A stretch of DNA of 64,000 nt from Selenomonas ruminantium AC2024 (GTDB lineage Bacteria > Bacillota > Negativicutes > Selenomonadales > Selenomonadaceae): positions 558,001 through 622,000 of the forward strand of contig NZ_JIAC01000001.1 in assembly GCF_000687995.1 (NCBI RefSeq), read 5' to 3'. Shown in pieces: positions 7,033 to 15,707 of this stretch (its first letter is position 1; each line of letters begins with the position of its first letter). Below the pieces are notes generated by a model, which searched no databases, was not told where the DNA came from, and saw only the letters and a program-made list of their open reading frames with translations. The translations under genes and the position numbers were made by a program.

Positions 7033-8802
7033 CTACAAGATTCCTGCCATTTTTAGCAAATATTGAGCATTGGTCGTCTGGCAGCGGCCATTCTTTATTT
7101 TATAGTCAAATTTTATCTTGTTATTCTCGTAGTATTCGGCAAAGTGATAATTGGTCACGGGAATATCATTATCTGATTGCAAATCGCAGAGTTCAAAGTC
7201 ATGGGTGGATACTAACGTGATGGCGTAAGGACGGGTCAGACGCTTGATGGCCTCGCGGGCGCCGATAATCCGGTCGGCCGAGTTGGTTCCCTTGAAAATC
7301 TCGTCAATGCAGATAAACATCGGCGTCTGTTTCTGGCTGAAATCCACCATCTGCTTGATGCGCAGAAGTTCGGCATAAAAAGTGGAAATCCCCTGCGATT
7401 GGTCATCATGAACCTGAATAGAGGTAAAGACAGCCATGGGCGTGCAGGCAAAACTTTTGGCGCAGACGGGAGCGCCCGCATAGGCCAGCACCAGAGAACT
7501 GGCCAAAGTGCGCATATAGGTGGTTTTGCCGGACATGTTGGAGCCGGTGATGATGCGTGTTTCGGCAGTCATGGCAGTATCGTTGGGCACGGCCTTTTCT
7601 TCAGTGATTAGCAGGGAGGAAAGGCCTGTCGTGTTCAGTTGGGGTGCGCCTTTTAGTATCTGCGGGAAGGTGAACTGTTCCCGGGTATGGGCTGTCATGG
7701 CCAGGGAAATATAGAGTTCCATCTCTGCCCAAGCATCCAGCCAGCTTTTTAGGTTTTGTGCGGCGTTGTCCTGCCAGCGGCTAAAGCGGGCGGCGCAGTG
7801 GCAGTCCCAAAGCAGCAGGGCATTGCCCATCACGAAGAAAAAGAGATTGCGGCAGAGGTTTACATGGTCCGTGAGGCGGGCAAGTTTCTGCAGGGCAGGA
7901 GCGCCCGCTGTTGACAGGTCATTGGCCAGCTTGTTAAGCTGCGGGCTTGTAAAGTTTGTCTTTCCCAAGCGGATAAACAAGGCGCGATAGGCGTGTAACT
8001 CCTGATTGAGGGTGCGCAGCGGGGCGAGGATGGTCTGATTCTGCCGGTGAAAGACCATGGCAATGGCAAATTGCAGCAGTATGAGGAGGCCGGGAATATG
8101 CCATTCCATAAGGCCGCCGAGTGCCAGTACAATACTCGTCATGGTTAGTAGCGGGAGCAGCCGGGCCGTTTGCTGCAGGACAGGGCTGATATGATGAGGC
8201 TGGTCTGCAGTTACTTCCTTTATCAAAGGCGCAGTGTCGTGCCCTGTGGGGAGAAAACGGCTTAAGGCCAGCAGTTCCACGCAGAAACGCTGGCGGTCAA
8301 TGAGTTCGTTGACCGCTGCCTGACGTTTGGTGATGACATCTGCGGGCGGCGGTGTTACCGTCAGCGCTTGGGCAAGTTTTTGTTGGCCGAGGGCGGTGCG
8401 GGCACAGCACAGGTATTGATAAAGGGAGGATGGGCCATAGATATGCAGGTCAATGTCCTGGGGACGCTCGGGATGAATGAATTCATCCCCTTTGTCGGTC
8501 AGCTTTTGCCAATTTCCATTGAAGCGCGAGAGATATTCTTCCGTTACGTCTAAAGAATTTTGGATAAAATGGATGCGCTTTTTCAAGCGGTTGTGCTGGT
8601 GGATAAGCCGGCTAAAGAACAACAGCAATAGCACGCCGATGACAGTTGCGCCCCTTACGCCGTCATAACCTGCCGCAAAGGAAAAAATCAGGGCAAAGAA
8701 GCAGGCGGTGCGATAGAGGGTATATCGGCCGGACAGTTTTTCATCAGCGGTCAGCTGCGTCTGCGCTTCTGCCTGCAGGTTTTTATAAAAATCCTGTTTC
8801 AT
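7033..8802 (-). CDS. Membrane-anchored MutS-like ATPase
   Basis: The 589-residue protein starts with two hydrophobic segments (about residues 30-65), has a middle part typical of MutS lever/clamp regions with two more hydrophobic stretches near 215-250, and ends in a MutS domain V ATPase: Walker A GSNMSGKTTYMR, the STFYAELLRI stretch, Walker B FICIDEIFKGTN and the switch His in STHDFE. The mismatch-recognition domain of true MutS is missing. Membrane-attached proteins of this kind are common in Firmicutes and of unknown role. Start: the ATG at 8802 follows AAGGAG by 8 bases; a GTG at 8811 would touch the ribosome site. A TATAAT lies at 8839-8844 (minus). Confidence 0.75.
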   Translation of the reverse strand: MKQDFYKNLQAEAQTQLTADEKLSGRYTLYRTACFFALIFSFAAGYDGVRGATVIGVLLLLFFSRLIHQHNRLKKRIHFIQNSLDVTEEYLSRFNGNWQKLTDKGDEFIHPERPQDIDLHIYGPSSLYQYLCCARTALGQQKLAQALTVTPPPADVITKRQAAVNELIDRQRFCVELLALSRFLPTGHDTAPLIKEVTADQPHHISPVLQQTARLLPLLTMTSIVLALGGLMEWHIPGLLILLQFAIAMVFHRQNQTILAPLRTLNQELHAYRALFIRLGKTNFTSPQLNKLANDLSTAGAPALQKLARLTDHVNLCRNLFFFVMGNALLLWDCHCAARFSRWQDNAAQNLKSWLDAWAEMELYISLAMTAHTREQFTFPQILKGAPQLNTTGLSSLLITEEKAVPNDTAMTAETRIITGSNMSGKTTYMRTLASSLVLAYAGAPVCAKSFACTPMAVFTSIQVHDDQSQGISTFYAELLRIKQMVDFSQKQTPMFICIDEIFKGTNSADRIIGAREAIKRLTRPYAITLVSTHDFELCDLQSDNDIPVTNYHFAEYYENNKIKFDYKIKNGRCQTTNAQYLLKMAGIL

Positions 8803-8879
8803 GGAGGTCACTCCTTACGGTTGTTTTTGCTTTTCTACATTATACCATTGGAAAAAAGATAAATGGAGGGAAGTTGCCT

Positions 8880-8908
8880 TTGGCTGGGTAAATATTGTAA
8901 AATATAAG
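8880..8908 (+). promoter_or_regulatory. Promoter of the SpoIIE-type phosphatase gene
   Basis: TTGGCT at 8880-8885 and TATAAG at 8903-8908 with a 17-base spacer, about 40 bases before the start codon. Confidence 0.4.
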
Positions 8909-8949
8909 GAAACTAAGAAATTTTTAATGAAAGAGGGCGGCTGGAATAC

Positions 8950-11148
8950 ATGGTGAAGTTATCGATTCGTGGGCGGGTATTGCTGCTGCTGCTGGCCAGT
9001 GTATTGATTACGCTGATGGCAGTGGGCGGTCTGGCTTTTTATGCCCTTAACACCACCAAAATCACCATGTTGGCGCAAAGTGAGGCAGTAGGCCAGTTTC
9101 TGGCTGAATCCATGGGGAGAAAGGCTGCCAGTGACGCCAAGAATGATTTGCAGGAGATGACCCGCGTAAAGGCTCAGCATCTTAGCCGGGAACTGATGAT
9201 GGTGAAGAAGGATGTGGCCTATATGGCTGATTCCCTGCAGCTCATCCTGACATCTCCTGCCCAGTATCGTCCCCGAAAATTGCCGGATACCCAGCAGGAG
9301 CCGGATATTTTATCGGAAACGGTGTATATTCATTACAGTCCGGAGCTACAGTCCCGCGGGATAGATGGGAATTTGCATCGACAAATTGCCTTGGCGGGAA
9401 ATTTTGCTGATGTGCTGGAGCCTCTGAGTAAATACTATCGTGGGTATCGCACGTCTCTTTATGCCGGTTCCCGTGATGGCTATTTTATCTGTTTGGATAT
9501 TGTCCCTAGTGAGCAGGGAAGGGCCAGCATTTATCCATCGCCGGAGGTGCGGCAGGATTTCATTCAGACCTATGACCATCGGGAAAGGTTTTGGTATAAA
9601 CTGGGGAAACAGACGGACACGCCAGCTTTTTCCGATATTTACCGCGGTGCGGAAGGTAAGCTGGATGTGACCTGCGCCATGCCCTATTATGATGGGAATG
9701 GTTTTGCCGGCGTGGTGGGCATCAGCTACAGTGTCGATGACCTGTACCGAACCTTCCTGGCAGATGCGATAAAACAGGACGGCATCAGTTTTGTTATGGA
9801 CAGTCATGGACGGGTGGTTTTTTCCTCCGAGGAAGAAGGCGTTCTGGCAGCCCGGCTGGATGGTACGGATATCCGCCAGTTGTCGGAATCTGAGCCGGAT
9901 ATGGCGGCAGCAGCCCAACGGATGGTGGCTGGGGGAAATGATGTCATGTCCGTAATCATGAACGGCAAAAAGTATTATTTGGCATTTGCTCCGCTGGAGG
10001 GGGCGAACTGGAGTTTTGGCACGATGATTGAAGCCCAGACGGTTATGACACCCGTGGAGCGGGTGAAAGATGCCGTTCTGGAGAAGATGACAGAACTGCA
10101 GACCACCGGGCAGAGCACCATTAACAAGTTTATCTGTCGGTCTGCAATATTGTTGATTCCCATATTGCTCCTGCTGATATACAGCAGCGGTCTTATGGCT
10201 GGCCGCCTGACCCGGCCAATCCGGCAATTGGAGGGCGGCGTCCGGGAAATTGCGGCAGGGAATTTTGACAAGAAACTGCATATTTCCACCGGGGATGAGA
10301 TTGAAAAACTGGCGGTAAGTGTCAATTCCATGTCGGAGGACTTGAAGCTCTATACGGAAAATCTGGCACAGGTGGCAGCGGAGAAGGAACGCAGCCGCAC
10401 AGAGCTGGAAGTGGCAGCGCAGATTCAGCAGGATATGCTGCCGGGCACCCGCCAGCCTTTCCCCGAACGGCAGGAGTTTTCCATTTATGCACTGATGGAA
10501 CCGGCCAAGGACGTGGGGGGCGATTTCTACGATTTCTATATCGTACAGGACAACTATCTGGTGGTCACCATTGCCGATGTTTCAGGCAAGGGGGTCCCTG
10601 CAGCCTTGTTTATGGCGAAATGTCAGTCGGTATTGAAGAGCTGCATTATGGGCGCAAAGAGTCCGGAAAATCTGGGGGCTATTTTGGAAAAGGCCAATCG
10701 GGAGCTTTGCCAGAATAATGAAGCCGCCATGTTCGTTACCGTGCTGGTGGGGGTATTGGACCTGCGCAATGGTCATTTTACGTATGCGCATTGCGGCCAC
10801 TGCCCGCCGTTGCTGCAGCATGAAGGCTGTTATGAGTTTTTGCCACTGCCCAAGAGTTATGTGCTGGGGCTTTGGGAAAGACCTTATACACAGAAAAGTA
10901 TGGAGTTATCCCCAGGGGATATGATTTTCCTGTATACCGATGGGGTATCGGAAGCCATGGATGTGGATGGCAATCTCTTTACGGAACCGCGGATTCGGGA
11001 TACGTTGAACAATCTGTCTGCAGAACGGCAGCCGGAAAAACTCCTGCCGCAAATGTTGGCGGCTATACGGCAGTATGCAGGTGGAGAAGATCAGTCTGAC
11101 GATATCACTATGGTGGGGCTGCGTTATGACGGGCAGCCAGTCAAATAA
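8950..11148 (+). CDS. Transmembrane Cache-HAMP-SpoIIE serine phosphatase
   Basis: The 732-residue protein has a transmembrane helix at about 9-31, a large extracytoplasmic sensor of dCache type (about 35-390), a second helix at about 395-415, a HAMP linker, a short coiled coil and a PP2C/SpoIIE phosphatase domain from about 480. Metal-binding positions are visible: GGDFYDF near 523, ADVSGKG near 542, YTDGVSEAMD near 663 and SDDIT near 716. Such proteins dephosphorylate a STAS-domain antagonist to release a regulator (partner switching, RsbU/RsbP-like). The best local candidate partner is the STAS-kinase at 50439-51629. Monocistronic, with promoter at 8880 and a hairpin after the stop. Confidence 0.9.
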   Translation: MVKLSIRGRVLLLLLASVLITLMAVGGLAFYALNTTKITMLAQSEAVGQFLAESMGRKAASDAKNDLQEMTRVKAQHLSRELMMVKKDVAYMADSLQLILTSPAQYRPRKLPDTQQEPDILSETVYIHYSPELQSRGIDGNLHRQIALAGNFADVLEPLSKYYRGYRTSLYAGSRDGYFICLDIVPSEQGRASIYPSPEVRQDFIQTYDHRERFWYKLGKQTDTPAFSDIYRGAEGKLDVTCAMPYYDGNGFAGVVGISYSVDDLYRTFLADAIKQDGISFVMDSHGRVVFSSEEEGVLAARLDGTDIRQLSESEPDMAAAAQRMVAGGNDVMSVIMNGKKYYLAFAPLEGANWSFGTMIEAQTVMTPVERVKDAVLEKMTELQTTGQSTINKFICRSAILLIPILLLLIYSSGLMAGRLTRPIRQLEGGVREIAAGNFDKKLHISTGDEIEKLAVSVNSMSEDLKLYTENLAQVAAEKERSRTELEVAAQIQQDMLPGTRQPFPERQEFSIYALMEPAKDVGGDFYDFYIVQDNYLVVTIADVSGKGVPAALFMAKCQSVLKSCIMGAKSPENLGAILEKANRELCQNNEAAMFVTVLVGVLDLRNGHFTYAHCGHCPPLLQHEGCYEFLPLPKSYVLGLWERPYTQKSMELSPGDMIFLYTDGVSEAMDVDGNLFTEPRIRDTLNNLSAERQPEKLLPQMLAAIRQYAGGEDQSDDITMVGLRYDGQPVK

Positions 11149-11150
11149 GG

Positions 11151-11180
11151 AAAGGCAGCGCGGGTTAGGCGCTGCCTTAG
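11151..11180 (+). terminator. Hairpin after the phosphatase gene
   Basis: AAAGGCAGCGC and GCGCTGCCTT pair (11151-11161 with 11169-11178). Only a weak T-run follows, so termination may be partial. Confidence 0.5.
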
Positions 11181-11209
11181 TTGTAGAAACGGGCTGATTT
11201 TGTTATACT
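11181..11209 (+). promoter_or_regulatory. Promoter of the 55-residue protein gene
   Basis: TTGTAG at 11181-11186 and TATACT at 11204-11209, spacer 17; it abuts the preceding hairpin. Confidence 0.5.
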
Positions 11210-11233
11210 TATAGCCGTTGGAGGATAAGATTT

Positions 11234-11401
11234 ATGGATGACAAAACGGCGGCTATGGCGCGGCTGCAGGCCAGCATCGATGCGATTAACAAGCGTCTGG
11301 CCATTGATTCTAATGATTTGGATTATGAGACGCATTTGCGTCAAAAGCGGCAGCTGCAGCAGATTTTAGACCGCATGAAGGAAAAAATGTCCCAAAAGTG
11401 A
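11234..11401 (+). CDS. Small charged helical protein, 55 residues
   Basis: An ATG at 11234 follows GGAGG at good spacing and lies just behind a clear promoter. The product starts MDDKTAAMARLQ and is hydrophilic with heptad-like Leu and Gln spacing (RQKRQLQQILDRMKEK), so it is probably one helical hairpin. No family is recognised. It could regulate or stabilise a neighbour, but context gives no firm hint. Confidence 0.55.
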   Translation: MDDKTAAMARLQASIDAINKRLAIDSNDLDYETHLRQKRQLQQILDRMKEKMSQK

Positions 11402-11476
11402 GATTATCATGTTATTTTCAGCATATCCTGCTAGAATAATAAACATCAAAAAGTCAAAGATGAAAGGATGAACACT

Positions 11477-11752
11477 ATGTCGCAGCGTATGACCATGGAC
11501 GAAGTCTTGAAAGAGTATGGTGTGCCCCAGATTAAACTGGATATTCATGCTACCCGCAGTGAGCTTTTGAAGCTCCGGGAAAAGCTGATGGCCATTCGTG
11601 ACCTGTCAAATGGCACGGAGCAGGGCTATCTCGACCTCGATTGCAAACTCTACATTGATGTGGACGATATCGACCGCTATCTGTCCGGCGAGCTGGACAC
11701 GGTGGGGGAAATCTATGCGTTCCCCGAAGATATTAAATCCTATAAAGAATAA
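11477..11752 (+). CDS. Hypothetical protein, 91 residues
   Basis: The chosen ATG at 11477 lies 8 bases behind AAAGGA; an ATG at 11468 overlaps that ribosome site. The product begins MSQRMTMDEVLKEYGVPQ, is acidic, and has alternating short helices and strands (YIDVDDIDRYLSGELD). No known family. Its stop overlaps a GTG-free junction with the next gene 26 bases later, so co-transcription with the exported protein downstream is likely. Confidence 0.6.
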   Translation: MSQRMTMDEVLKEYGVPQIKLDIHATRSELLKLREKLMAIRDLSNGTEQGYLDLDCKLYIDVDDIDRYLSGELDTVGEIYAFPEDIKSYKE

Positions 11753-11778
11753 TGGACAGAGTCAAAAGGAGATTTGAC

Positions 11779-12447
11779 ATGAAGATGAAGAAAATTCTCG
11801 CGTCCCTGATGGTGGGAGCAATGGTAATGACGACAGTTCCTGTGGTAAATATGAGCTATACGGCTACGGCCTATGCCGCCAAAGGCGGGGCAAAACTTGG
11901 CGGCGGTGCCAAGAGTGCACCAAAGGCTGCAGCTCCTAAGGCAGCTGCGCCTAAGAGCAATGCCGATACCCATAAGTCCGTATCCGGCAGCGGCGATACC
12001 TATAAGCCGTCCAAGGATGCCAAGAGTCTCGATAAGAATGCTCCGGCGGCGGGCAGTAAGAGTAACGCAAATGCCAATACGGCCGCCAATACCCAGAGCG
12101 GCAGCCGTTGGGGCAATGCCCTGCGTACCGTAGGCCTGCTGGCTGGTGGTATGCTGCTTGGTTCCATGCTGGGCAATCTCTTTGGCAGCTCGATGCTGGG
12201 GGATATCTTTGGCGTTATTGCCAATGTGGTGATGTTCCTGGCTGTGTTTATGCTGATTCGCTGGGCTTGGAATAAGTTCCGCAATCGCGGCAAGGAAAAT
12301 GTATACGCATCGCAGATGAATAACTACAATCGTCCGAACGAGCCGATTGATATTACGCCGCGCAACAACCAGCCGATACAGGACATTCGTGGCCCGCAGG
12401 CTGGCTATGATGCCCGCAGCACGGCGAATAAATATAGGAACAAGTAA
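11779..12447 (+). CDS. Exported Ala/Lys/Ser-rich protein with C-terminal membrane helices
   Basis: The 222-residue product has a classical signal peptide ending near AYA-AKGG, a low-complexity linker (repeats of KAAAP and many Asn/Ser), a Gly-rich hydrophobic stretch LLAGGMLLGSMLGNLFG and a transmembrane helix around residues 155-178, then a polar tail. The order signal peptide, low-complexity linker, Gly-rich membrane part resembles the N-terminal half of bacterial Tim44-like proteins, but the Tim44 domain itself is absent. Start: the ATG at 11779 follows AAAAGGAG. Function unknown. Confidence 0.65.
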   Translation: MKMKKILASLMVGAMVMTTVPVVNMSYTATAYAAKGGAKLGGGAKSAPKAAAPKAAAPKSNADTHKSVSGSGDTYKPSKDAKSLDKNAPAAGSKSNANANTAANTQSGSRWGNALRTVGLLAGGMLLGSMLGNLFGSSMLGDIFGVIANVVMFLAVFMLIRWAWNKFRNRGKENVYASQMNNYNRPNEPIDITPRNNQPIQDIRGPQAGYDARSTANKYRNK

Positions 12448-12454
12448 CGATATA

Positions 12455-12502
12455 CAGCCTTCCACTTTGGGAAAGGTGCCCCTTAGGGGCGGATGAGGTT
12501 TA
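12455..12502 (+). repeat. Dispersed intergenic repeat, copy B
   Basis: CAGCCTTCCACTTTGGGAAA then GGTGCCCCTTAGGGGCGGAT and GAGGTTTA match copy A at 3532-3582. CCCCTTAGGGG forms a tight stem. The element ends right at the ribosome site of the next gene (TAAGGAG at 12503). Confidence 0.6.
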
Positions 12503-12517
12503 TAAGGAGTATCTATT

Positions 12518-13177
12518 TTGGTTAAAGAATCTACATTGAAATGTGTCGAGGATTTGATTGCTCGCTATCCGCAGATGGCGGAGTGCCGGGCTGATTTGCA
12601 GGCGGCGGTGGAGGCAATCTGCGAGAGCTACCGCGGCGGGCATAAGCTGATTGCCTGCGGCAATGGCGGCAGTGCTTCGGATAGTGAACATATCGTAGGC
12701 GAATTGATGAAAGGTTTCCTGCTCAAGCGGGAAATCAAGGGCGAACTGGCCGAGAAAATCCGTGCAAACTGCGGCGAAGATGCGCAGTATCTCATTGACA
12801 ATTTGCAGGGAGCTCTGCCTGCGCTGTCCATGGTCAATCAGGTGGCGCTCAACACGGCCTTTGCCAATGACCAGGCGCCGGATTTATCCTTTGCCCAACA
12901 GCTTTTGGGCATGGGGGATGAAGGGGATGTATTGCTTGCTATCTCTACTTCTGGCAATAGCACCAACGTAATTTATGCGTTGGAAATGGCTAAGGTCAAG
13001 GGTGTGAAATCCATCGGCCTGCTGGGACATAGCGGCGGCAAAATCAAAGCCCGCGGCCTTGCGGATATCAATATCTGTGTGCCTGAGGATGAAACCTTCA
13101 AGATTCAGGAATTGCATTTGCCGGTATACCATATGCTGTGCATTGCGGTGGAAAATGAATTTTTCGGCGATTGCTGA
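12518..13177 (+). CDS. GmhA-like sedoheptulose-7-phosphate isomerase (SIS domain)
   Basis: The 219-residue protein is a SIS-fold phosphosugar isomerase: CGNGGSASDSEHIVGEL near residue 47 is the GmhA phosphate-binding signature, followed by LLAISTSGNSTNV and GLLGHSGGKI. GmhA makes heptose phosphate for lipopolysaccharide core or other heptosides. A roughly 40-residue insertion after the first motif is seen in a subset of Firmicute homologues. Start is the TTG at 12518, 8 bases after AAGGAG. Downstream lies the toxin-antitoxin candidate and then a phosphohexomutase, so a sugar-nucleotide role fits the context. Confidence 0.8.
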   Translation: MVKESTLKCVEDLIARYPQMAECRADLQAAVEAICESYRGGHKLIACGNGGSASDSEHIVGELMKGFLLKREIKGELAEKIRANCGEDAQYLIDNLQGALPALSMVNQVALNTAFANDQAPDLSFAQQLLGMGDEGDVLLAISTSGNSTNVIYALEMAKVKGVKSIGLLGHSGGKIKARGLADINICVPEDETFKIQELHLPVYHMLCIAVENEFFGDC

Positions 13178-13181
13178 CGAA

Positions 13182-13210
13182 TTGATTTTTTTAGCAAAAT
13201 GTGATAAGAT
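13182..13210 (+). promoter_or_regulatory. Promoter of the antitoxin RNA candidate
   Basis: TTGATT at 13182-13187 and TAAGAT at 13205-13210, spacer 17; predicted transcription start near 13217. Confidence 0.5.
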
Positions 13211-13216
13211 AAAACA

Positions 13217-13306
13217 CAAGAAAGGCTACCGGTGACGGTCAGCCCTACAGTTAAACGAACAATGAAGAATTGCCGCCTGCTGATTGGGAGTCGTTAGGCG
13301 GCTTTT
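13217..13306 (+). ncRNA. Candidate type I antitoxin RNA, about 90 nt
   Basis: The RNA would begin at the promoter above, fold a 5' hairpin (GGCTACCG, loop GTGA, CGGTCAGCC at 13228-13248) and end in an intrinsic terminator (GCCGCCT at 13272-13278 with AGGCGGC at 13296-13302, then TTTTCTT). It has no useful reading frame. It runs opposite to the 3' part of the toxin transcript, as RatA and SR4 do in the TxpA and BsrG systems of Bacillus. Read from the other strand, its 5' hairpin followed by TTTCTT serves as the likely toxin-mRNA terminator. Confidence 0.5.
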
Positions 13307-13307
13307 C

Positions 13308-13376
13308 TTATGCCTTTATGGTGATTACAAGCGCAAGAACTAAAATCAGTATCAGATAAAAATCATATCTACTCAT
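13308..13376 (-). CDS. Candidate type I toxin, 22-residue membrane peptide
   Basis: The peptide starts MSRYDFYLILILVLALV and ends ITIKA: a short polar head, one continuous hydrophobic helix and a basic end. This is the build of TxpA/BsrG-like or holin-like toxins. AAGGGG lies 9 bases before the ATG, and a promoter lies at 13436-13464 with an about 50-base structured leader (ACCGAACGGT stem). It is too short for usual gene callers. Convergent overlap with the RNA at 13217-13306 is the main reason for the call; toxicity is inferred. Confidence 0.55.
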   Translation of the reverse strand: MSRYDFYLILILVLALVITIKA

Positions 13377-13435
13377 TGTTCAGCGCCCCTTCCCAGGGCC
13401 ATCGATTAACCGCCACCGTTCGGTAGCCGTTTAGT

Positions 13436-13464
13436 AGTATATCACAGCAGCAGGAAATCGTCCA
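13436..13464 (-). promoter_or_regulatory. Promoter of the toxin candidate
   Basis: On the minus strand TGGACG (13459-13464) and TATACT (13436-13441) with a 17-base spacer. Confidence 0.5.
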
Positions 13465-13515
13465 TATCATGGCGAATCTATATATTATATGACAACAACA
13501 GGGGAGGCATTATCT

Positions 13516-15024
13516 ATGATTATTCCAGAAAAGAATCTGATGAAGCTGGCTAACGGCAGTGATGTGCGTGGTGTAGCCATTGAAGGCGTGGCAGACGAGC
13601 CTGTGACCTTGAGTACTGACGCAGCGAATGTCATTGCTAGCGGGTTCCTTGATTTTCTGGCTGACAAGACCGGCAAGAAGAAAAAAGACCTGCGCATTGC
13701 TGTCGGCCATGATTCCCGCCTGTCGGCTGGCGACCTCAAAAAGGCAGTCTTGAACGCTCTGACGGCGGCAGGAGTGGTAGCAGTGGATTGCGGCCTGGCT
13801 TCTACGCCGGCTATGTTTATGTCCATCGTTTTCCCGGAAACTAAGATGGACGGCTCCATTATGATTACGGCAAGTCACCTGCCCTACAACCGCAATGGCC
13901 TCAAGTTCTTCACGAAGGACGGCGGCGTGGAACATGATGATGTTATCGCCATCCTCAAAAATGCCTCCCGCAACCCTGTGGTCGAAGGGGACTTGGCTAA
14001 GGTTCAGAAATACGATTTGATTGAACGCTATGGTCATCACCTGCGCAAGAAAATCCGTCAGGCTCTGGGCGGGGAGAATGAACCCTTGAAAGGTATGCAC
14101 ATTGTGGTGGATGCCGGCAATGGTGCAGGCGGCTTCTTTGCTACGCAGGTCTTGAGCCGTTTGGGTGCCAATACTTCCGGCAGCGTCTTTTTGGAACCGG
14201 ATGGGCACTTCCCCAATCACATCCCCAACCCCGAAAATAAGCAGGCTATGGCAGCCATCAAAAAAGCAGTGCTGGACAGCCGTGCAGATTTGGGCTTGAT
14301 TTTCGATACGGACGTTGACCGCATGAGTGCCGTGCTGAAAAACGGTAAAGAAATCAGCCGCAATGCCCTGATTGCCATGATGGCAGCAATTCTGGCTCCG
14401 GATTATCCCGGCAGCACCATTATCACTGACTCTGTAACCAGTGATGAACTGACGGTGTTCCTGGAGAAGGAACTGGGGCTCAAGCATCTCCGCTATATGC
14501 GCGGCTACAAGAATGTCATTGACGAGTGCATCCGCCAGAATAAGGCTGGCACGGTTTCCCCGCTGGCCATTGAGACTTCCGGCCATGGTGCCCTGTCGGA
14601 AAACTACTACCTGGACGACGGCGCTTACCTGGCAGTAAAACTGTTGATTGCCGCTGCCAAAGCCCGGGCCAAGGGCAAGAAGCTCTCTGACCTGGTAGCC
14701 AAACTGGGCGAGCCGGTGGAAGGCCGTGAGTTCCGTCTCAAAATCAAGGGCGAAGAGGATTTCCGTGGCTACGGCAATGACGTGCTGCAGAAGTTTGAGG
14801 AACGCGCCCAGGCCGCTGGCATCAAGATTGCCAAACCCTCCTATGAAGGGGTGCGTCTGGTATTCCCCGATGGCTGGGCCCTTCTCAGAATGTCCCTCCA
14901 TGACCCCAATATGCCGCTGAACGTGGAAAGCCGCAAGGCTGGCGGCGTTGTGGTTATTGCAGATAAAGTAAAGGAGTTGCTCGCGGGCTTTACCAGCCTC
15001 GATATGAGCGTGTTTGAAAAATAA
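13516..15024 (+). CDS. Phosphomannomutase/phosphoglucomutase
   Basis: The 502-residue enzyme belongs to the alpha-D-phosphohexomutases. It shows the phosphoserine loop TASHLPYNRNG, the metal loop DTDVDR, the sugar-binding ETSGHG and the C-terminal phosphate-binding ESRKAGG. It interconverts hexose 1- and 6-phosphates for glycan precursors. The exact sugar cannot be read. The start at 13516 has GGGGAGG upstream at correct spacing; the in-frame codons before it lie across the ribosome site. Its stop overlaps the ATG of the FCD regulator (TAATG), implying coupling. Confidence 0.85.
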   Translation: MIIPEKNLMKLANGSDVRGVAIEGVADEPVTLSTDAANVIASGFLDFLADKTGKKKKDLRIAVGHDSRLSAGDLKKAVLNALTAAGVVAVDCGLASTPAMFMSIVFPETKMDGSIMITASHLPYNRNGLKFFTKDGGVEHDDVIAILKNASRNPVVEGDLAKVQKYDLIERYGHHLRKKIRQALGGENEPLKGMHIVVDAGNGAGGFFATQVLSRLGANTSGSVFLEPDGHFPNHIPNPENKQAMAAIKKAVLDSRADLGLIFDTDVDRMSAVLKNGKEISRNALIAMMAAILAPDYPGSTIITDSVTSDELTVFLEKELGLKHLRYMRGYKNVIDECIRQNKAGTVSPLAIETSGHGALSENYYLDDGAYLAVKLLIAAAKARAKGKKLSDLVAKLGEPVEGREFRLKIKGEEDFRGYGNDVLQKFEERAQAAGIKIAKPSYEGVRLVFPDGWALLRMSLHDPNMPLNVESRKAGGVVVIADKVKELLAGFTSLDMSVFEK

Positions 15025-15701
15025 TGGCAAAAGCAACATTAGCCGAAGATACGGCCCAGTCCATAATCCAGTACATTTTGGATAATCATTTGAAACCCGG
15101 GGACAAATTGCCCACAGAACCGGTTTTCATGGAGAAGCTGGGCGTGGGCAGAGGAACCCTGCGGGAAGGAATAAAGCTTCTGGCAGCCAGAAATATTCTG
15201 GACATCCGTCAGGGGGCTGGTTCCTATGTGTCCCATCAGCGGGGCATTCCCGATGACCCGTTGGGGCTGACCTTTATCGAAGAGGACAGCGAGCTCATTG
15301 TCGATATGCTGGATGTGCGTCTGCTGTTCGAACCGCATGTGGCCAGACTGGCTGCGGCGCGAGCCGGCGAAGAAGAGAAAGCTGAGATAATGGCGCAGGC
15401 GGAAGAAGTGGAACGCTGCATTGAGGCCGGTGAGTCCTATGTGGCTGCTGACGCCCGCTTCCATCGCTTGATTGCCGAAGCCAGCGGCAATAAGGTTTTT
15501 GGTAATCTGACTTACATCCTCAATACTTCCATTGCGCAGAATATCGCCATCACCAAGGATGCTCAGCGGGACAGCAACACCATCCGCTATCACCGCAAAA
15601 TCGCGCAGGCAATCATGGATAAGCAGCCTGATGATGCGGCCAGCTACATGAATATGCATTTGCAGCTGCTGCGGGAATTCGTCAGAGAAAAGATGAGTTA
15701 A
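15024..15701 (+). CDS. GntR/FadR-type regulator with FCD domain
   Basis: The 225-residue protein has an N-terminal winged helix (LKPGDKLPTEPVFMEKLGVG, then RGTLREGIKLL) and a C-terminal FCD effector domain with the metal-binding pattern DARFHRLIAEASGN and later His residues (YHRKI, MHLQLL). FCD regulators usually sense organic or sugar acids. The adjacent lut operon and a palindrome at its promoter (15798-15812) suggest lactate control, as with LldR; this is inference. Translation is coupled to the phosphohexomutase gene, and a strong terminator follows. Confidence 0.85.
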   Translation: MAKATLAEDTAQSIIQYILDNHLKPGDKLPTEPVFMEKLGVGRGTLREGIKLLAARNILDIRQGAGSYVSHQRGIPDDPLGLTFIEEDSELIVDMLDVRLLFEPHVARLAAARAGEEEKAEIMAQAEEVERCIEAGESYVAADARFHRLIAEASGNKVFGNLTYILNTSIAQNIAITKDAQRDSNTIRYHRKIAQAIMDKQPDDAASYMNMHLQLLREFVREKMS

Positions 15702-15707
15702 ATAGGG

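Noticed and set aside
13510-15039. 509-codon minus-strand frame opposite the phosphohexomutase
   Set aside because: No ribosome site, His/Gln-rich composition typical of antisense frames; the plus strand has all catalytic motifs.
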